IMG/VR virus record: IMGVR_UViG_3300031952_000008 | Coordinates: 30,281-94,280 of that record | Length of the DNA stretch: 64,000 bases | Direction: 5' to 3' (one strand) | Source: a virus | Shown: piece after piece, positions 27,218-37,063 of the stretch | Layout of the letters: every line of letters begins with the position of its first letter | Numbering within the stretch: position 1 is the first letter of the stretch | Translations under genes and position numbers: made by a program | The notes under the pieces: model-generated | Databases searched by the model: none | What the model was told of the DNA's origin: nothing | What the model saw: only the letters and a program-made list of their open reading frames with translations

Positions 27218-28348
27218 ATGAAATTTAAGGTCGGAGATTTTAAAACCACTACAGCATTTAGGGATGCAATAAATGATGTACTTGGTAGTAATCATATTAC
27301 AGAAGGTAGATATGTTAAACTATTCGAAAGAGAAGTAGAAAAAATACTACATGTAAGACACGCTATTGCTATTTGTAATGGAACAATATCCCTTCAGATA
27401 ATAGCATATTATTTAAAAACTCAAAAGATTAAAAAAGATAAGCCAGTAGTTTGCGTTCCAGCAACTACATTCCCTGCCACTCTTAATGCTTTCCTAATGA
27501 TAGGTTACGAACCTATACTTTGTGATATTAACGAAAACGATTTATGTATTAATATAGATAATTTAACAGAGGATGAGAAGAAAAGGATAGATGTAATAGT
27601 TCCAGTATCTATATTAGGTTATACTCCTGATATGGATAAAATAATGTTAGAAGCTAAAAAATATGGCTGGTTTGTAGTAGAAGACTTCGCCGAAGCTTTC
27701 GGAAGTAAGTATGATGGGAAATATTTAGGAAGCATAGGAGATTTTGGTAGTTCTTCATTCTTCGTAAGTCACGTCATTCAAGCAGGAGAAATGGGAGTAA
27801 TAACTACTAACGATGATAATTATGCGGAAGCTATTAGAAAAATGAAAAATCATGGTAGAGATGGAGACCCTATGAAGTTTGAACATGGTCTAGTAGGTAC
27901 TAATGGTAAAACAACAGAATTTTGTGCCGCAATAGCTTTTGAACAACTAAAAGATTTTGAAAGAATAGTAAAAAATAGACAAGAAATAGCTAAAACATAC
28001 TATCTTGGTATAAAAAATACTAATTTAATTGCTATGCCATGGGGAGTTAATTATAGTATGTTAGGATATCCTATAATAGCTAAATCTAAACAACAAAAAG
28101 AATTCGCTATTAAAAAACTTCATGATGGTGATGTAGAAACACGAGGAATGTTTCCTTGTTTGGCCAACCAAAAAGCTTATCAAGAACTTGACGAAAATGG
28201 TAAGGTTAAAAAGTATTTATTGGGAGAACCTAGCAAATATCCTATATCGGTTAAAATGGAAGAGAATGGATTCTATATAGGTGTTCATCAATATATAACT
28301 CCTATTGCGGCAGAAAAAATAGCACAAATACTTAACGTATCAAAATGA
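27218..28348 (+). CDS. DegT/DnrJ/EryC1-type PLP enzyme, Lys replaced by His
   Basis: 376 residues, full-length fold type I enzyme of nucleotide-sugar metabolism (CVPATTFPATLNAFLMIGYEP, VVEDFAEAFGSKYDGKYLGSIGDFG). At the Schiff-base position the sequence is SSFFVSHVIQAGEMG with His185 instead of Lys. The same exchange is known in ColD and RfbH/E1, which are PLP- or PMP-dependent 3-dehydratases rather than aminotransferases. So a sugar C-3 deoxygenation step is likely; inactive paralogue is the alternative. Confidence 0.8.
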   Translation: MKFKVGDFKTTTAFRDAINDVLGSNHITEGRYVKLFEREVEKILHVRHAIAICNGTISLQIIAYYLKTQKIKKDKPVVCVPATTFPATLNAFLMIGYEPILCDINENDLCINIDNLTEDEKKRIDVIVPVSILGYTPDMDKIMLEAKKYGWFVVEDFAEAFGSKYDGKYLGSIGDFGSSSFFVSHVIQAGEMGVITTNDDNYAEAIRKMKNHGRDGDPMKFEHGLVGTNGKTTEFCAAIAFEQLKDFERIVKNRQEIAKTYYLGIKNTNLIAMPWGVNYSMLGYPIIAKSKQQKEFAIKKLHDGDVETRGMFPCLANQKAYQELDENGKVKKYLLGEPSKYPISVKMEENGFYIGVHQYITPIAAEKIAQILNVSK

Positions 28349-28692
28349 AACTAGAACATTTCATGGATGGAAGAGGAATATTAATTTGGGTAAGTCCAAA
28401 AATACTCAAATTTGACTACAAATACTTACTCATGGGAAGTATAATGCCCGGAGAAACAAGGGGGAATCATTACCATAAACGAATATTTGAGAAAATACTT
28501 TGTATAAAAGGAACTATATTAGTAAGGGTAGGACTTAAAGAGTATGAAATTACAGATGGGGAGATAGTAGATATAATAACTGGCGAATTACATAGCGTAA
28601 CTAATATAGGAGAGGAAGAAGCATTTTTTATAGAATTTAAAAGTGAAGAACTAAATGAGGCGGATAGAGATACTCACAAACCAAATAATTGA
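28345..28692 (+). CDS. FdtA/WxcM-like cupin (sugar isomerase or epimerase)
   Basis: 115 residues, single cupin barrel: MPGETRGNHYHKRIFEKILCIKGTILVRVG has the His-rich metal/base motif, followed by ITGELHSVTNIGEEEAFFIEF. Close in pattern to dTDP-4-keto-sugar 3,4-ketoisomerases (FdtA/WxcM). It overlaps the DegT enzyme and the acyltransferase, giving an FdtA-FdtC-like order. Confidence 0.7.
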   Translation: MKLEHFMDGRGILIWVSPKILKFDYKYLLMGSIMPGETRGNHYHKRIFEKILCIKGTILVRVGLKEYEITDGEIVDIITGELHSVTNIGEEEAFFIEFKSEELNEADRDTHKPNN

Positions 28693-29128
28693 TAAGGTAA
28701 TCATAGGTAAAAGATGTAAGATATGGTACTTTGTTAATTTATACAACTCTATAATAGGAGACGATGTTAATATTGGAGCATTTGTAGAAATACAAAAAGC
28801 TAAAATAGGAAATAGGTGTAGGATAGCCAATGGGTCGTTTATTCCTAATGGTGTTATAATAGGCGATGATTGTTTTATCGGCCCAAAAGTTTGTTTTACC
28901 ACAGATAAATATCCTTCCGTTAAGAAGGCTATGACTCAGAAACAATTTTGGCCAGAAAAACTTACGGTAGTAGGTAATAGAGTAATTATAGGAGCTAATA
29001 CTACCATCTTACCAGGTATAAGTATAGAAGAAGGAGCAATAATAGGAGCAGGAAGTTTAGTAACTAAAGATATAGGTAAAAATGAAGTATGGTATGGTTC
29101 ACCAGCAGTTTGTGTGAGGAAATTATGA
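28655..29128 (+). CDS. Hexapeptide-repeat acyltransferase
   Basis: 157 residues with left-handed beta-helix repeats (IIGDDVNIGAFVEI, KIGNRCRIANGSFI, VIIGDDCFIGPKV, VIIGANTTILPGI, IIGAGSLVTKDI). Such WbbJ/FdtC-like enzymes acetylate an amino sugar on a nucleotide carrier. The start ATG lies inside the cupin gene; no ribosome site is obvious, suggesting coupled translation. Confidence 0.8.
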   Translation: MRRIEILTNQIIDKVIIGKRCKIWYFVNLYNSIIGDDVNIGAFVEIQKAKIGNRCRIANGSFIPNGVIIGDDCFIGPKVCFTTDKYPSVKKAMTQKQFWPEKLTVVGNRVIIGANTTILPGISIEEGAIIGAGSLVTKDIGKNEVWYGSPAVCVRKL

Positions 29129-30237
29129 AAATTATTGTAATAACCCCAGTACATACAGGAGTATATAAAGACGATACTCAAATGTTCTGTGATGGATTAG
29201 AAAAATATTTTGGTCATGAAATAGTTAGGGCAGAAATTTGGTATGACCAAGGTAATGTATGTTGTAGGTATGGTAATACGATGGATACTGAAAAATTTAA
29301 AGGAGCGGATGTTGTTTGGGCACCTTATGAACCTTTAATACCTGTAGCTCTTTGGATAAGAGAAGAATGTAAAATACCAGTATTAGGTCATTTTGAAGTT
29401 ATTCCTCCAGGAAGATTTAGTATGGAAGCAATTGATAAATACTGGTTTTATAATGAAGAAATGCCAGATTTAGAAAGTAAAACATTTAACGAGTATGCAA
29501 AATATAGATATTTGGCAATAGCATTTGCTAATTGTGATATTAAAACAATTATAGGATTAGAACAAAAATATAAAATAGAAAAACTATTGGGTTGTCAATT
29601 AGATAGAGAATTATTCATTAAACCCTATCCTTTAGATGAAGAATTATTAGATAAATATAGAGACCCTAGTATTAAAGAAAAAAGGCAGATATTGAGTATA
29701 TTAAGCCTTCAACCTCATAAAAGAACTGCTCATGTTATTAGAGCATTATCTTTAATTAAAAATCCTCCAGAATTAATAATAATAGGTGGTTGTAAAAAAA
29801 ATAAAGAAGGAAAGAAAAAAGAACTAGAAAAATTAACTAAATTAGCAAATAAATATAATGTAAAAGTTACATTTAAAGAAATAGTAACTGATGAAGAAAA
29901 ATGTAGGTTAATTCAAGAATCTATATTTACAGTGCACCCATGGGCGTGTCTACCCGTAACAGAAGTGGCATACTTTAAGAAAGCTTCTATTTGTTATGAT
30001 GACCCAGTACTTAGGGATAGATTAGCAGATTTACCTTTTTATGTTTTAGATAATAATATTGTAGAAATGGCACAAGCAATAGATTACTTTGATAAGAATC
30101 CAGAATTTAGAAAGAAATGGGGAGAAAAAGCTTATAACGACCTTATAAGTAATAAAACACACACTCACTTACTTAAAGAAGCCTGTAAGCAAGTTAATGA
30201 AACACTAATTTTGGCAAGTAAGGTGAAGGTAGAATGA
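29125..30237 (+). CDS. GT-B glycosyltransferase, tandem copy 1
   Basis: 370 residues from ATG 29125 (TTATGAA overlap). MKIIVITPVHTGVYKDDTQMFCDGLE, then GADVVWAPYEPLIPVALWIREE, and a donor-half segment ILSLQPHKRTAHVIRALSLIKNPPELIIIGG. Closely similar along its length to the next gene, so it is a tandem duplicate. The usual GT4 Glu motif is replaced by ACLPVTEVAYFKKASICYDD. Confidence 0.75.
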   Translation: MKIIVITPVHTGVYKDDTQMFCDGLEKYFGHEIVRAEIWYDQGNVCCRYGNTMDTEKFKGADVVWAPYEPLIPVALWIREECKIPVLGHFEVIPPGRFSMEAIDKYWFYNEEMPDLESKTFNEYAKYRYLAIAFANCDIKTIIGLEQKYKIEKLLGCQLDRELFIKPYPLDEELLDKYRDPSIKEKRQILSILSLQPHKRTAHVIRALSLIKNPPELIIIGGCKKNKEGKKKELEKLTKLANKYNVKVTFKEIVTDEEKCRLIQESIFTVHPWACLPVTEVAYFKKASICYDDPVLRDRLADLPFYVLDNNIVEMAQAIDYFDKNPEFRKKWGEKAYNDLISNKTHTHLLKEACKQVNETLILASKVKVE

Positions 30238-31298
30238 AAATAATAGTTATATGCCCTATTAAAAAAGATTATAAAGATGATACAGATATGTTTTGTGAAG
30301 GGTTTGAAAAATTAGGACATAAAGTTATTAGAATATATATGTGGATAGAAAACGGAAAGATATTTTCTGATACTATTATAGATAAAGAAGATTGCGAAAC
30401 CGCAGATGTTATATGGGCGCCATATGAACCATTAATATATCCAGCATTAAAACTTAAAGAAGACCTTAAGATACCAGTAGTTGGTCATCTTGAAATTATC
30501 CCTCAACAAAAATATAATTTAGAAAACTACGACAATCACTGGTATACCCACATATCTCCTCCAACAGATAATAATTATAGGGAACTTGAAAGGTTGCTTA
30601 AAGACTTTTTAAAGTGCGATGTTAAATCTATTACGGGACCAGAAGTTAAGTATAGAATGGAACGATTCTTAGGAAGAATATTACCACTAAATTTTTATAT
30701 AAAACCATATCCTTTAGATAGTGAAATGTTAGAGAAGTATAAAAAAGAACTTCCTTTAAAAAATCAGATACTTACAATAGACACTTTAGTGCCTTATAAA
30801 AGAATACAGCATATAGTAATTGCCCTATCTTTACTTAAAAATCCTCCAAAATATATAATAGTAGGTAAGTATCATACTGATGTTAAACAAAAGATAATGG
30901 AATTTGCCAAAACTTATAAATTAGATATAGAACTTAAAGGAATTATAGGAGATGAAGAAAAGTGCCACCTTATTCAGGAATCACTATTCCTTGTAGAACC
31001 AATGTCTTGTTTAACCGTAACAGAAGGAGCGTATTATAAAAAGGCATCAATTTGTTATGACGAACACATTATGCATGAAAGATTAGCAGATATGCCATTT
31101 TATACACCTGCTAATGATATCCCTAAACTAGCTAATTCTATCAAAATATTAGTAGAAGGAGAAATATTTAGGGATAATATAGGAAATAAAGCATATTCTT
31201 TACTTATGACTGATAAAACCAATACTCATACTTTAGAAAAAGCTTGTAAAATAGTAGAAGTAATGTTTAAAGAAGCTGTTGAGAGGTATAAAAAATGA
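30234..31298 (+). CDS. GT-B glycosyltransferase, tandem copy 2
   Basis: 354 residues, paralogue of the previous gene: shared MKIIVI-P start, DDTDMFCEGFEKLGH, DVIWAPYEPLIYPALKLKED, LVPYKRIQHIVIALSLLKNPPK, CLTVTEGAYYKKASICYDE. ATGA overlap. The pair may add two successive sugars of one chain. Confidence 0.75.
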   Translation: MKIIVICPIKKDYKDDTDMFCEGFEKLGHKVIRIYMWIENGKIFSDTIIDKEDCETADVIWAPYEPLIYPALKLKEDLKIPVVGHLEIIPQQKYNLENYDNHWYTHISPPTDNNYRELERLLKDFLKCDVKSITGPEVKYRMERFLGRILPLNFYIKPYPLDSEMLEKYKKELPLKNQILTIDTLVPYKRIQHIVIALSLLKNPPKYIIVGKYHTDVKQKIMEFAKTYKLDIELKGIIGDEEKCHLIQESLFLVEPMSCLTVTEGAYYKKASICYDEHIMHERLADMPFYTPANDIPKLANSIKILVEGEIFRDNIGNKAYSLLMTDKTNTHTLEKACKIVEVMFKEAVERYKK

Positions 31299-32083
31299 TG
31301 TTTCATAAAAGTGCACAATTCTATGATGATTTTTATAATGCCAAATATGATGGTAGGTCTGATAAAGAGGTAAAATACTTAGAAAGTATTATAAAAAAAT
31401 ATAAGGCTAAAAAAATACTTGATTTAGGATGTGGAACAGGAAGACATACACTTGCACTTGCTAAAAAAGGATATGATATTATAGGTGTAGATATTTCGGA
31501 AGATATGATTGATATTGCATTATTAAAAAAGAATAATGCGGATATAAATACTTGGTTAAATACAACTTTTGTAGTGGGAGATATGAGAAATACCTATTGT
31601 GGAAGCAATTTTGACCTAATTTATTCAATGTTTCAATCAATGAACTATCTATTGACGGATTCGAATTTAAGAGATACTCTTTATAATGTAAATACTCAAT
31701 TAAAAAAAGGAGGAATATTCGTTTTCGACTGCTGGTATGGTCCCTCTATTGAAAAATATGGTTGTCCTAAAAAATCTTTCTCTATCAATAAAGGAGATTA
31801 TAAGATATTTAGGGATAGTATAAGTACAATACATTATGGAACCAGAACTGTAGATGTAGAACAATATTTTACTTTATTAAATACCAAAAGTTTACTACAT
31901 AGATTGTTTTTAAGTTATCATTTTAAAGAAAAACATACTATGCGTTTTCACTACTTGACAGATATAGCACCTTTAATACAGGATGCAGGATTTGAGATAG
32001 TAAAGATAGAAGAATGGATAACTAAAAAGAAACCTTCTCCAGATACTTGGGCTATTACTTTTATATGTAAAAAGGTGAGATAA
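31295..32083 (+). CDS. Class I SAM-dependent methyltransferase
   Basis: 262 residues. Motif I KILDLGCGTGRHTLAL at about residue 40 and GVDISEDMIDIA after it; then FDLIYSMFQSMNYLL. The C-terminal part has a beta-sheet extension typical of small-molecule or sugar methyltransferases. It lies between two sugar genes, so O- or N-methylation of a sugar is the simplest reading. Confidence 0.85.
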   Translation: MMFHKSAQFYDDFYNAKYDGRSDKEVKYLESIIKKYKAKKILDLGCGTGRHTLALAKKGYDIIGVDISEDMIDIALLKKNNADINTWLNTTFVVGDMRNTYCGSNFDLIYSMFQSMNYLLTDSNLRDTLYNVNTQLKKGGIFVFDCWYGPSIEKYGCPKKSFSINKGDYKIFRDSISTIHYGTRTVDVEQYFTLLNTKSLLHRLFLSYHFKEKHTMRFHYLTDIAPLIQDAGFEIVKIEEWITKKKPSPDTWAITFICKKVR

Positions 32084-33231
32084 TGAAAACTATTCCAGTT
32101 TGTGAGCCTACTCTTATAGGAAATGAAAAGAAATATGTTAATGAGTGTTTAGATACTAACTGGATTGGTTCTCAAGGTAGATTTATTAAAGAATTCGAAA
32201 CAAAGTTCGCCGAGTTCTGTAAAACAAAATATGCTGTTACTTGTTCTAATGGAACAACAGCTTTACACTTGGCTTTACTAGCTTTAGACATTAAAGAAGG
32301 AGATGAAGTTATAGTACCAACATTTTCTTTTATAGCAAGTTCTAATGCTATAGTTTATGTAGGAGCTAAACCTATATTTATAGACTCCGAACCTATTACT
32401 TATAATATGGATATATCTAAAATAGAGGAAAGAATAACAGAAAAAACCAAGGCTATAATGGTAGTTCATATATTTGGTCAGCCTATGGATATGGATAGGG
32501 TTGTTGAAATTGCCAAAAAACATAACCTTTATATAATAGAAGATTGTGCCGAAGCACACGGGGCCGATTATAAAGGAGACCCTGTAGGAACTATAGGAGA
32601 TGTAGGATGTTTCAGTTTTTATGGAAATAAAATAATTACCACAGGAGAGGGCGGTATGTGCGTTACTAATAACGAAATTCTTTATAAAAGAATGGATTTC
32701 CTTAAAAATCAAGCTTTTGGCGAAATAAGATTTATACATAACGCAGTAGGTTATAATTATAGAATGACTAACATACAAGCCGCTATTGGTTTAGCTCAAT
32801 TAGAAAAGGCCGAAATTCTTATTAGAGGAAGGATAGAGAACGCTTTATTTTATAATAAAGAACTTAAAGATGTAGAAGGAATAACTACCCCATCAGAATA
32901 CGAGCATGGTAGACAAGTATATTGGATGTATGGAATTACTATAGATGAAAAAAAGTTTGGGTTGAATAGAAGTATTATTCAAAAAGAACTAGAAAAGTAT
33001 GGTATAGAAACAAGGTCTTTCTTCTTTCCATTAAATCTACAACCTGCATATATAAACTATGGAATAGATTATATAAAATGTCCAATAGCAGAAGAACTTT
33101 GGAATACAGGATTTTATCTTCCTTCATCAAGTCAATTAGCAGTTGAAGATATACATTATATATGTAATACTATCAAAAATATTAAAACTAATGCTAAAAA
33201 GATTAAAAAGAAGTATGAAGAACTAGAATGA
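32083..33231 (+). CDS. DegT-family sugar aminotransferase
   Basis: 382 residues with full catalytic set: NGTTALHLALLALDI, VHIFGQPMDMD, EDCAEAHGADYKG and Lys183 in SFYGNKIITTGEGG that carries PLP. Most like perosamine/FdtB-type 3- or 4-aminotransferases. With the cupin and hexapeptide acyltransferase this forms an FdtA-B-C-like route to an N-acetylated 3-amino sugar. Confidence 0.88.
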   Translation: MKTIPVCEPTLIGNEKKYVNECLDTNWIGSQGRFIKEFETKFAEFCKTKYAVTCSNGTTALHLALLALDIKEGDEVIVPTFSFIASSNAIVYVGAKPIFIDSEPITYNMDISKIEERITEKTKAIMVVHIFGQPMDMDRVVEIAKKHNLYIIEDCAEAHGADYKGDPVGTIGDVGCFSFYGNKIITTGEGGMCVTNNEILYKRMDFLKNQAFGEIRFIHNAVGYNYRMTNIQAAIGLAQLEKAEILIRGRIENALFYNKELKDVEGITTPSEYEHGRQVYWMYGITIDEKKFGLNRSIIQKELEKYGIETRSFFFPLNLQPAYINYGIDYIKCPIAEELWNTGFYLPSSSQLAVEDIHYICNTIKNIKTNAKKIKKKYEELE

Positions 33232-34289
33232 TAACTCCCAAACTATACGGATTAACTGTAGAAGTCACTAATATATGTAATCTACATTGTAGTATATGCT
33301 TTAAACGAGGATTAGAAAAGATGAAACCTCAACATCTTAAATTAGAAACATTTAAAAAGCTTTTAAATGAAGCAAACCCTACAAATACTATTTGTTTTGT
33401 TGGATTGGGAGAACCACTTTTGAATCCGGATTTTTATAAGATATTAAAAGAATCCGATAATAGGCATTTAGCTATCAATATGGTTACTAATGGTGTTTTG
33501 ATGGATGAAACTTGGTGTAGAAAAATAGTAGACCTTAGAGTTAGTAAAATAAGTATCTCCCTTGATGCGGCTACTAAAGAAACATATGATAAGATACGAT
33601 TAGGCTCGGATTGGGATAAAGTTATTAAAAATATTAAAACCTTAGTTAAGTTAAGGAATGAATCCGTAACTAAATATCCTCATATTAGAATTGATATGGT
33701 TATGACCAAACAAAACGTTCACGAATTACCTTTATTAGTTAAATTAGGTAAGGAATTAGGAGTAGATTCGGTAAGTACATTACATCCACAATGTTTATTA
33801 AAAGGATTAGAAAAAGAACACATTATCGAAATAGACTTAAACGATACTGTAGATTATTACAAAAAATCAATACTTTTATCTAAAGAACTAGATATAGGGT
33901 TAAAACTTAGACCATTAATAATTAATCTTACAAAATGTAAATCTCCTTGGCTTGATAGTTATATGGATGTTTATGGAGATATATATCCCTGTTGTCTTAT
34001 TGGTTGTATAAAAAGTAGAGCAATAGAGCATTTTAAAGATGTTCCCATGAATTTAGATTTTTCGGACATGGTAATGGGTAATATTCATAAAGATAATTTT
34101 ATGGATATATTTAATAGTAAAAAATATAATGATTTCCGAAACGATACCTTACTAACTTTTATGGAACAAGACATGGCTAACGAAAAAACTAAATTTACTA
34201 TGGAAGATTATATTAAATTAAGGAAGGAAAACAAGGTATGTAAGAATTATTGTAACGTTTGTGGCGTAAGATTTGGGATGGTGTGTTAA
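33228..34289 (+). CDS. Radical SAM/SPASM-type enzyme
   Basis: 353 residues. The [4Fe-4S]-SAM motif is CNLHCSIC at residues 17-24; then GLGEPLLNPDF (the GGEP-like motif) and SISLDAATKETYDKIRLG. Cysteines near the C-terminus (CKSPWLDSYMDVYGDIYPCCL and VCKNYCNVCG) fit a SPASM-like second cluster. Substrate unknown; in this setting a sugar or peptide modification. Confidence 0.85.
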   Translation: MITPKLYGLTVEVTNICNLHCSICFKRGLEKMKPQHLKLETFKKLLNEANPTNTICFVGLGEPLLNPDFYKILKESDNRHLAINMVTNGVLMDETWCRKIVDLRVSKISISLDAATKETYDKIRLGSDWDKVIKNIKTLVKLRNESVTKYPHIRIDMVMTKQNVHELPLLVKLGKELGVDSVSTLHPQCLLKGLEKEHIIEIDLNDTVDYYKKSILLSKELDIGLKLRPLIINLTKCKSPWLDSYMDVYGDIYPCCLIGCIKSRAIEHFKDVPMNLDFSDMVMGNIHKDNFMDIFNSKKYNDFRNDTLLTFMEQDMANEKTKFTMEDYIKLRKENKVCKNYCNVCGVRFGMVC

Positions 34290-34290
34290 A

Positions 34291-35382
34291 ATGCGTGTAC
34301 TTTACTTAGCTATGGAGAGTGCGAATTGGATTTTAAATTTGTGCAATGAAATATGCAAAAAAGGGCACGAGGTTACTTGTGTAGTTCAGGGAGTAGATGA
34401 GTACGATAAAGAACATCCTATCATACCCCACGAAAATTTAGAAATTATCTATTGTCCTTATAGAACATTTACAACTCCTTTAGAATTTCAGAAATCGGAT
34501 GTTATGAGAAAACTGATACCTCAAAAATTTGACATAGTGTTCGGTTCCCACGTTCAAGTAAGTCCTGTTACCAAAATGGTTGCTGAAACATTCGGTCTTC
34601 CTTGGGGAATAATGTTATTGGATATACCTACACATCTTATGAAAGTTCAAAGAGGTAGAATGATGGATTGGGTATATTATTTTGACGTAATGAAGTTTGC
34701 TAATGTAATACTTTTTAATACCCACATCGCAAGGGATGAATATTATAAATATACTCATCAATGGTTTGATGACCCTTGTGTTATAACTTATGGAATTAAC
34801 ATGAACGAAGAATACTTTAAAAGTGGATTGGATACTAAAGGAGATTATGTACTTTCTGTGTGTAGAATGAACGAACAAAAGAATTGTAATCTTATACCAA
34901 GAGCATTAGGACTTATTACCGGAATAAAAAAGTATATAGCAGTAGGTTGGGATGATGGAGATTTGGAACTGACTAAAAGACTTTGTGAAGTTAATGGAAT
35001 AGAATTTGAACATTATGAAAATCTTAGTGAAGAAAATAAATTTAAACTAATTAGGGATTGTGCCATGTTAATCTATCCTCAAAAAACAGAATATATAGGA
35101 GGTCTTAGTCCTTGGGAAGGACTGTATGCTAGTAAGCCTGTATTAGTCCCTAAATTAAAAGTTTTGCACGACCTTTATAAAAGTCATGCCATTTATTTTG
35201 AAAACGATAACTCCGTATCCTTAGCAAGAGAAATTTCTTTTACTAATGATATAAGACCTGAAATAACAAGACCTCTTAGGGAACAAGGTGCAGATTTTGC
35301 CAAGATAGAATCTAGTTTTGAAACAATGGCTAGTAGAATGTTACATATATTTGATTCAATAATAAGGAACGTGCAAAAATGA
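34291..35382 (+). CDS. GT4-like glycosyltransferase
   Basis: 363 residues from ATG 34291, one base after the previous stop, with GGATGGTGTG upstream. MRVLYLAMESANWILNLCNEICKKGHEVTCVV is the acceptor-half start; GDYVLSVCRMNEQKNCNLIPRALGLITG and YPQKTEYIGGLSPWEGLYASKPVLVP the donor half. Ends with a helix. Third GT-B type in the block. Confidence 0.75.
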   Translation: MRVLYLAMESANWILNLCNEICKKGHEVTCVVQGVDEYDKEHPIIPHENLEIIYCPYRTFTTPLEFQKSDVMRKLIPQKFDIVFGSHVQVSPVTKMVAETFGLPWGIMLLDIPTHLMKVQRGRMMDWVYYFDVMKFANVILFNTHIARDEYYKYTHQWFDDPCVITYGINMNEEYFKSGLDTKGDYVLSVCRMNEQKNCNLIPRALGLITGIKKYIAVGWDDGDLELTKRLCEVNGIEFEHYENLSEENKFKLIRDCAMLIYPQKTEYIGGLSPWEGLYASKPVLVPKLKVLHDLYKSHAIYFENDNSVSLAREISFTNDIRPEITRPLREQGADFAKIESSFETMASRMLHIFDSIIRNVQK

Positions 35383-36077
35383 AACAGATACCAAATTATT
35401 TTATAAATGCAGTAAAAGAATGTTATGGAATAGATAGGGATGATTTTATAAAAATATTAGAAGACCCTGCTACAAATCAAAAAGCTTGTAATGATGAATG
35501 GGAACATAGAGAAACAAACGATTCCTTTTATCAACATTCTAAAAATTATGTATTTGGGTTAATAGGATTTAATAATCATACTAGAGTATTTAAAGTATTA
35601 TGCCCTATTATGGAAGCGGAAAATAAGAAAATACTTGATTTTGGTGGCGGGATTGGAGAATTAGGTATGCAAATGACTGAAGGTAATGATGTTTACTATT
35701 ATGATTTAGATGGGGAGATACAAAACTTTGCTAAATACTTATCTGCTATGACTAATAGACCTATGACCTTTCTTAAAGAAACAGAAGTTTTTGAACAAAA
35801 ATATGATATTATATTAATTATGGATGTATTAGAGCACTTAGAAGACCCTGTAGGAATACTTAAAAAGTTAATAGATTGTTTAACCCCTAGAGGAATTATA
35901 ATAACTAGTGGTTATAATTTTGTAATTAAAAAAGAATTCCCTATGCATTTGCCTAAAAATAAGGAAGCGAGACAAGGAATATCTGATTTGATGTCTAAAA
36001 ATTTTGATTCATTCTATACTCATTATACAAAAGATGAGACTATATTTGGTATTTATAAAAGGGAGGAGATAAAATGA
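35379..36077 (+). CDS. Class I SAM-dependent methyltransferase
   Basis: 232 residues. Motif I KILDFGGGIGELGMQM, acidic loop YYYDLDGEIQNFAK, and post-I IILIMDVLEHLEDPVGILKKL. An N-terminal extension of about 70 residues precedes the core. ATGA overlaps on both sides. Target probably a sugar or surface molecule. Confidence 0.8.
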   Translation: MKQIPNYFINAVKECYGIDRDDFIKILEDPATNQKACNDEWEHRETNDSFYQHSKNYVFGLIGFNNHTRVFKVLCPIMEAENKKILDFGGGIGELGMQMTEGNDVYYYDLDGEIQNFAKYLSAMTNRPMTFLKETEVFEQKYDIILIMDVLEHLEDPVGILKKLIDCLTPRGIIITSGYNFVIKKEFPMHLPKNKEARQGISDLMSKNFDSFYTHYTKDETIFGIYKREEIK

Positions 36078-37063
36078 AACGAGTATTTTTAATAGCACCG
36101 TTAGAGGATAATCAGACTGGGTATTACGTTTATGATGCATTTAGGGAACTAGGTTGGGCTGTTGCCATATTAGACCCTAGAGAAGTTGCTAAAAAAGTTG
36201 GGTTGGAGAAGTTACAGACTTTAATAGTTCAACAAATAGACCACTTAAATCCTAAACCTGACTTATTGCTCGTTTTAAAAGGGTTAGAAGTATCTACTGA
36301 GGTTATAGAGTATGCTAAACGACAAGGTATTAAAACCGCTTGTTGGATTTATGATGCCACACTCAATGGAGTTCCTTTACATGAATGTAAACAATATATA
36401 GAACAAATGAAACACTACGATACATTCTATACTTATTGCGATAATGTAGATGAACTATTTGAAGCCGGACTTACTAATGTTAAATTCTTAGCAGAAGGAT
36501 ATGACCCTGTTAGGAACGGAGAGCAGATTATTAATTATTACTTAGAGAAAAAGTTCGGAAGCGATATTCTTTTTATAGGCTCGATGGATAATATACATCC
36601 TTGTAGGGAAGACTTTTTGGAAAGGGTAATTGATGAAGGTTTTGAACTTAAAATTTATGGAGAGATTAAAAAGAAGATTAGTCCTAAAATACATAGTAAA
36701 CATCAAAAGGTTGCTTTAATTAATGAATTTCACAGTTACGCCAGTCAAGCAAGTAAAATTTGTTTAGGAGGACTAGATAGCGATTTTATGACCAAAAGGT
36801 CTCACTCTGCTAGGGTTTATAGAACTCTTGCTTGTGGTGGTTTTTATCTTTGTAGAAGAACTGCTGAGATAGAAAAAGATTTTACTATCGGAGTTCACTT
36901 AGATGTATTCGATACCCCGGACGAAATGGTTGAAAAAATAGTTTATTACTTAAACCATCCTGAAGAGAGGAAGAGAATAGCGGATGCTGGAAAGGAAAAG
37001 GTTAAGGAATATACTTTTGAAAAAAGACTACTGGGAGAATTCGGAAGAGGAGATGTAGAATGA
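36074..37063 (+). CDS. CgeB-like glycosyltransferase
   Basis: 329 residues. RVFLIAPLEDNQTGYYVYDAFRELGWAV at the start, DLLLVLKGLEVSTEVIEYAKRQGI, and the C-terminal FMTKRSHSARVYRTLACGGFYLCRR ... EMVEKIVYYLNHPEERKRIADAGKE typical of the CgeB/GT family. Last transferase of the block. Confidence 0.8.
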   Translation: MKRVFLIAPLEDNQTGYYVYDAFRELGWAVAILDPREVAKKVGLEKLQTLIVQQIDHLNPKPDLLLVLKGLEVSTEVIEYAKRQGIKTACWIYDATLNGVPLHECKQYIEQMKHYDTFYTYCDNVDELFEAGLTNVKFLAEGYDPVRNGEQIINYYLEKKFGSDILFIGSMDNIHPCREDFLERVIDEGFELKIYGEIKKKISPKIHSKHQKVALINEFHSYASQASKICLGGLDSDFMTKRSHSARVYRTLACGGFYLCRRTAEIEKDFTIGVHLDVFDTPDEMVEKIVYYLNHPEERKRIADAGKEKVKEYTFEKRLLGEFGRGDVE

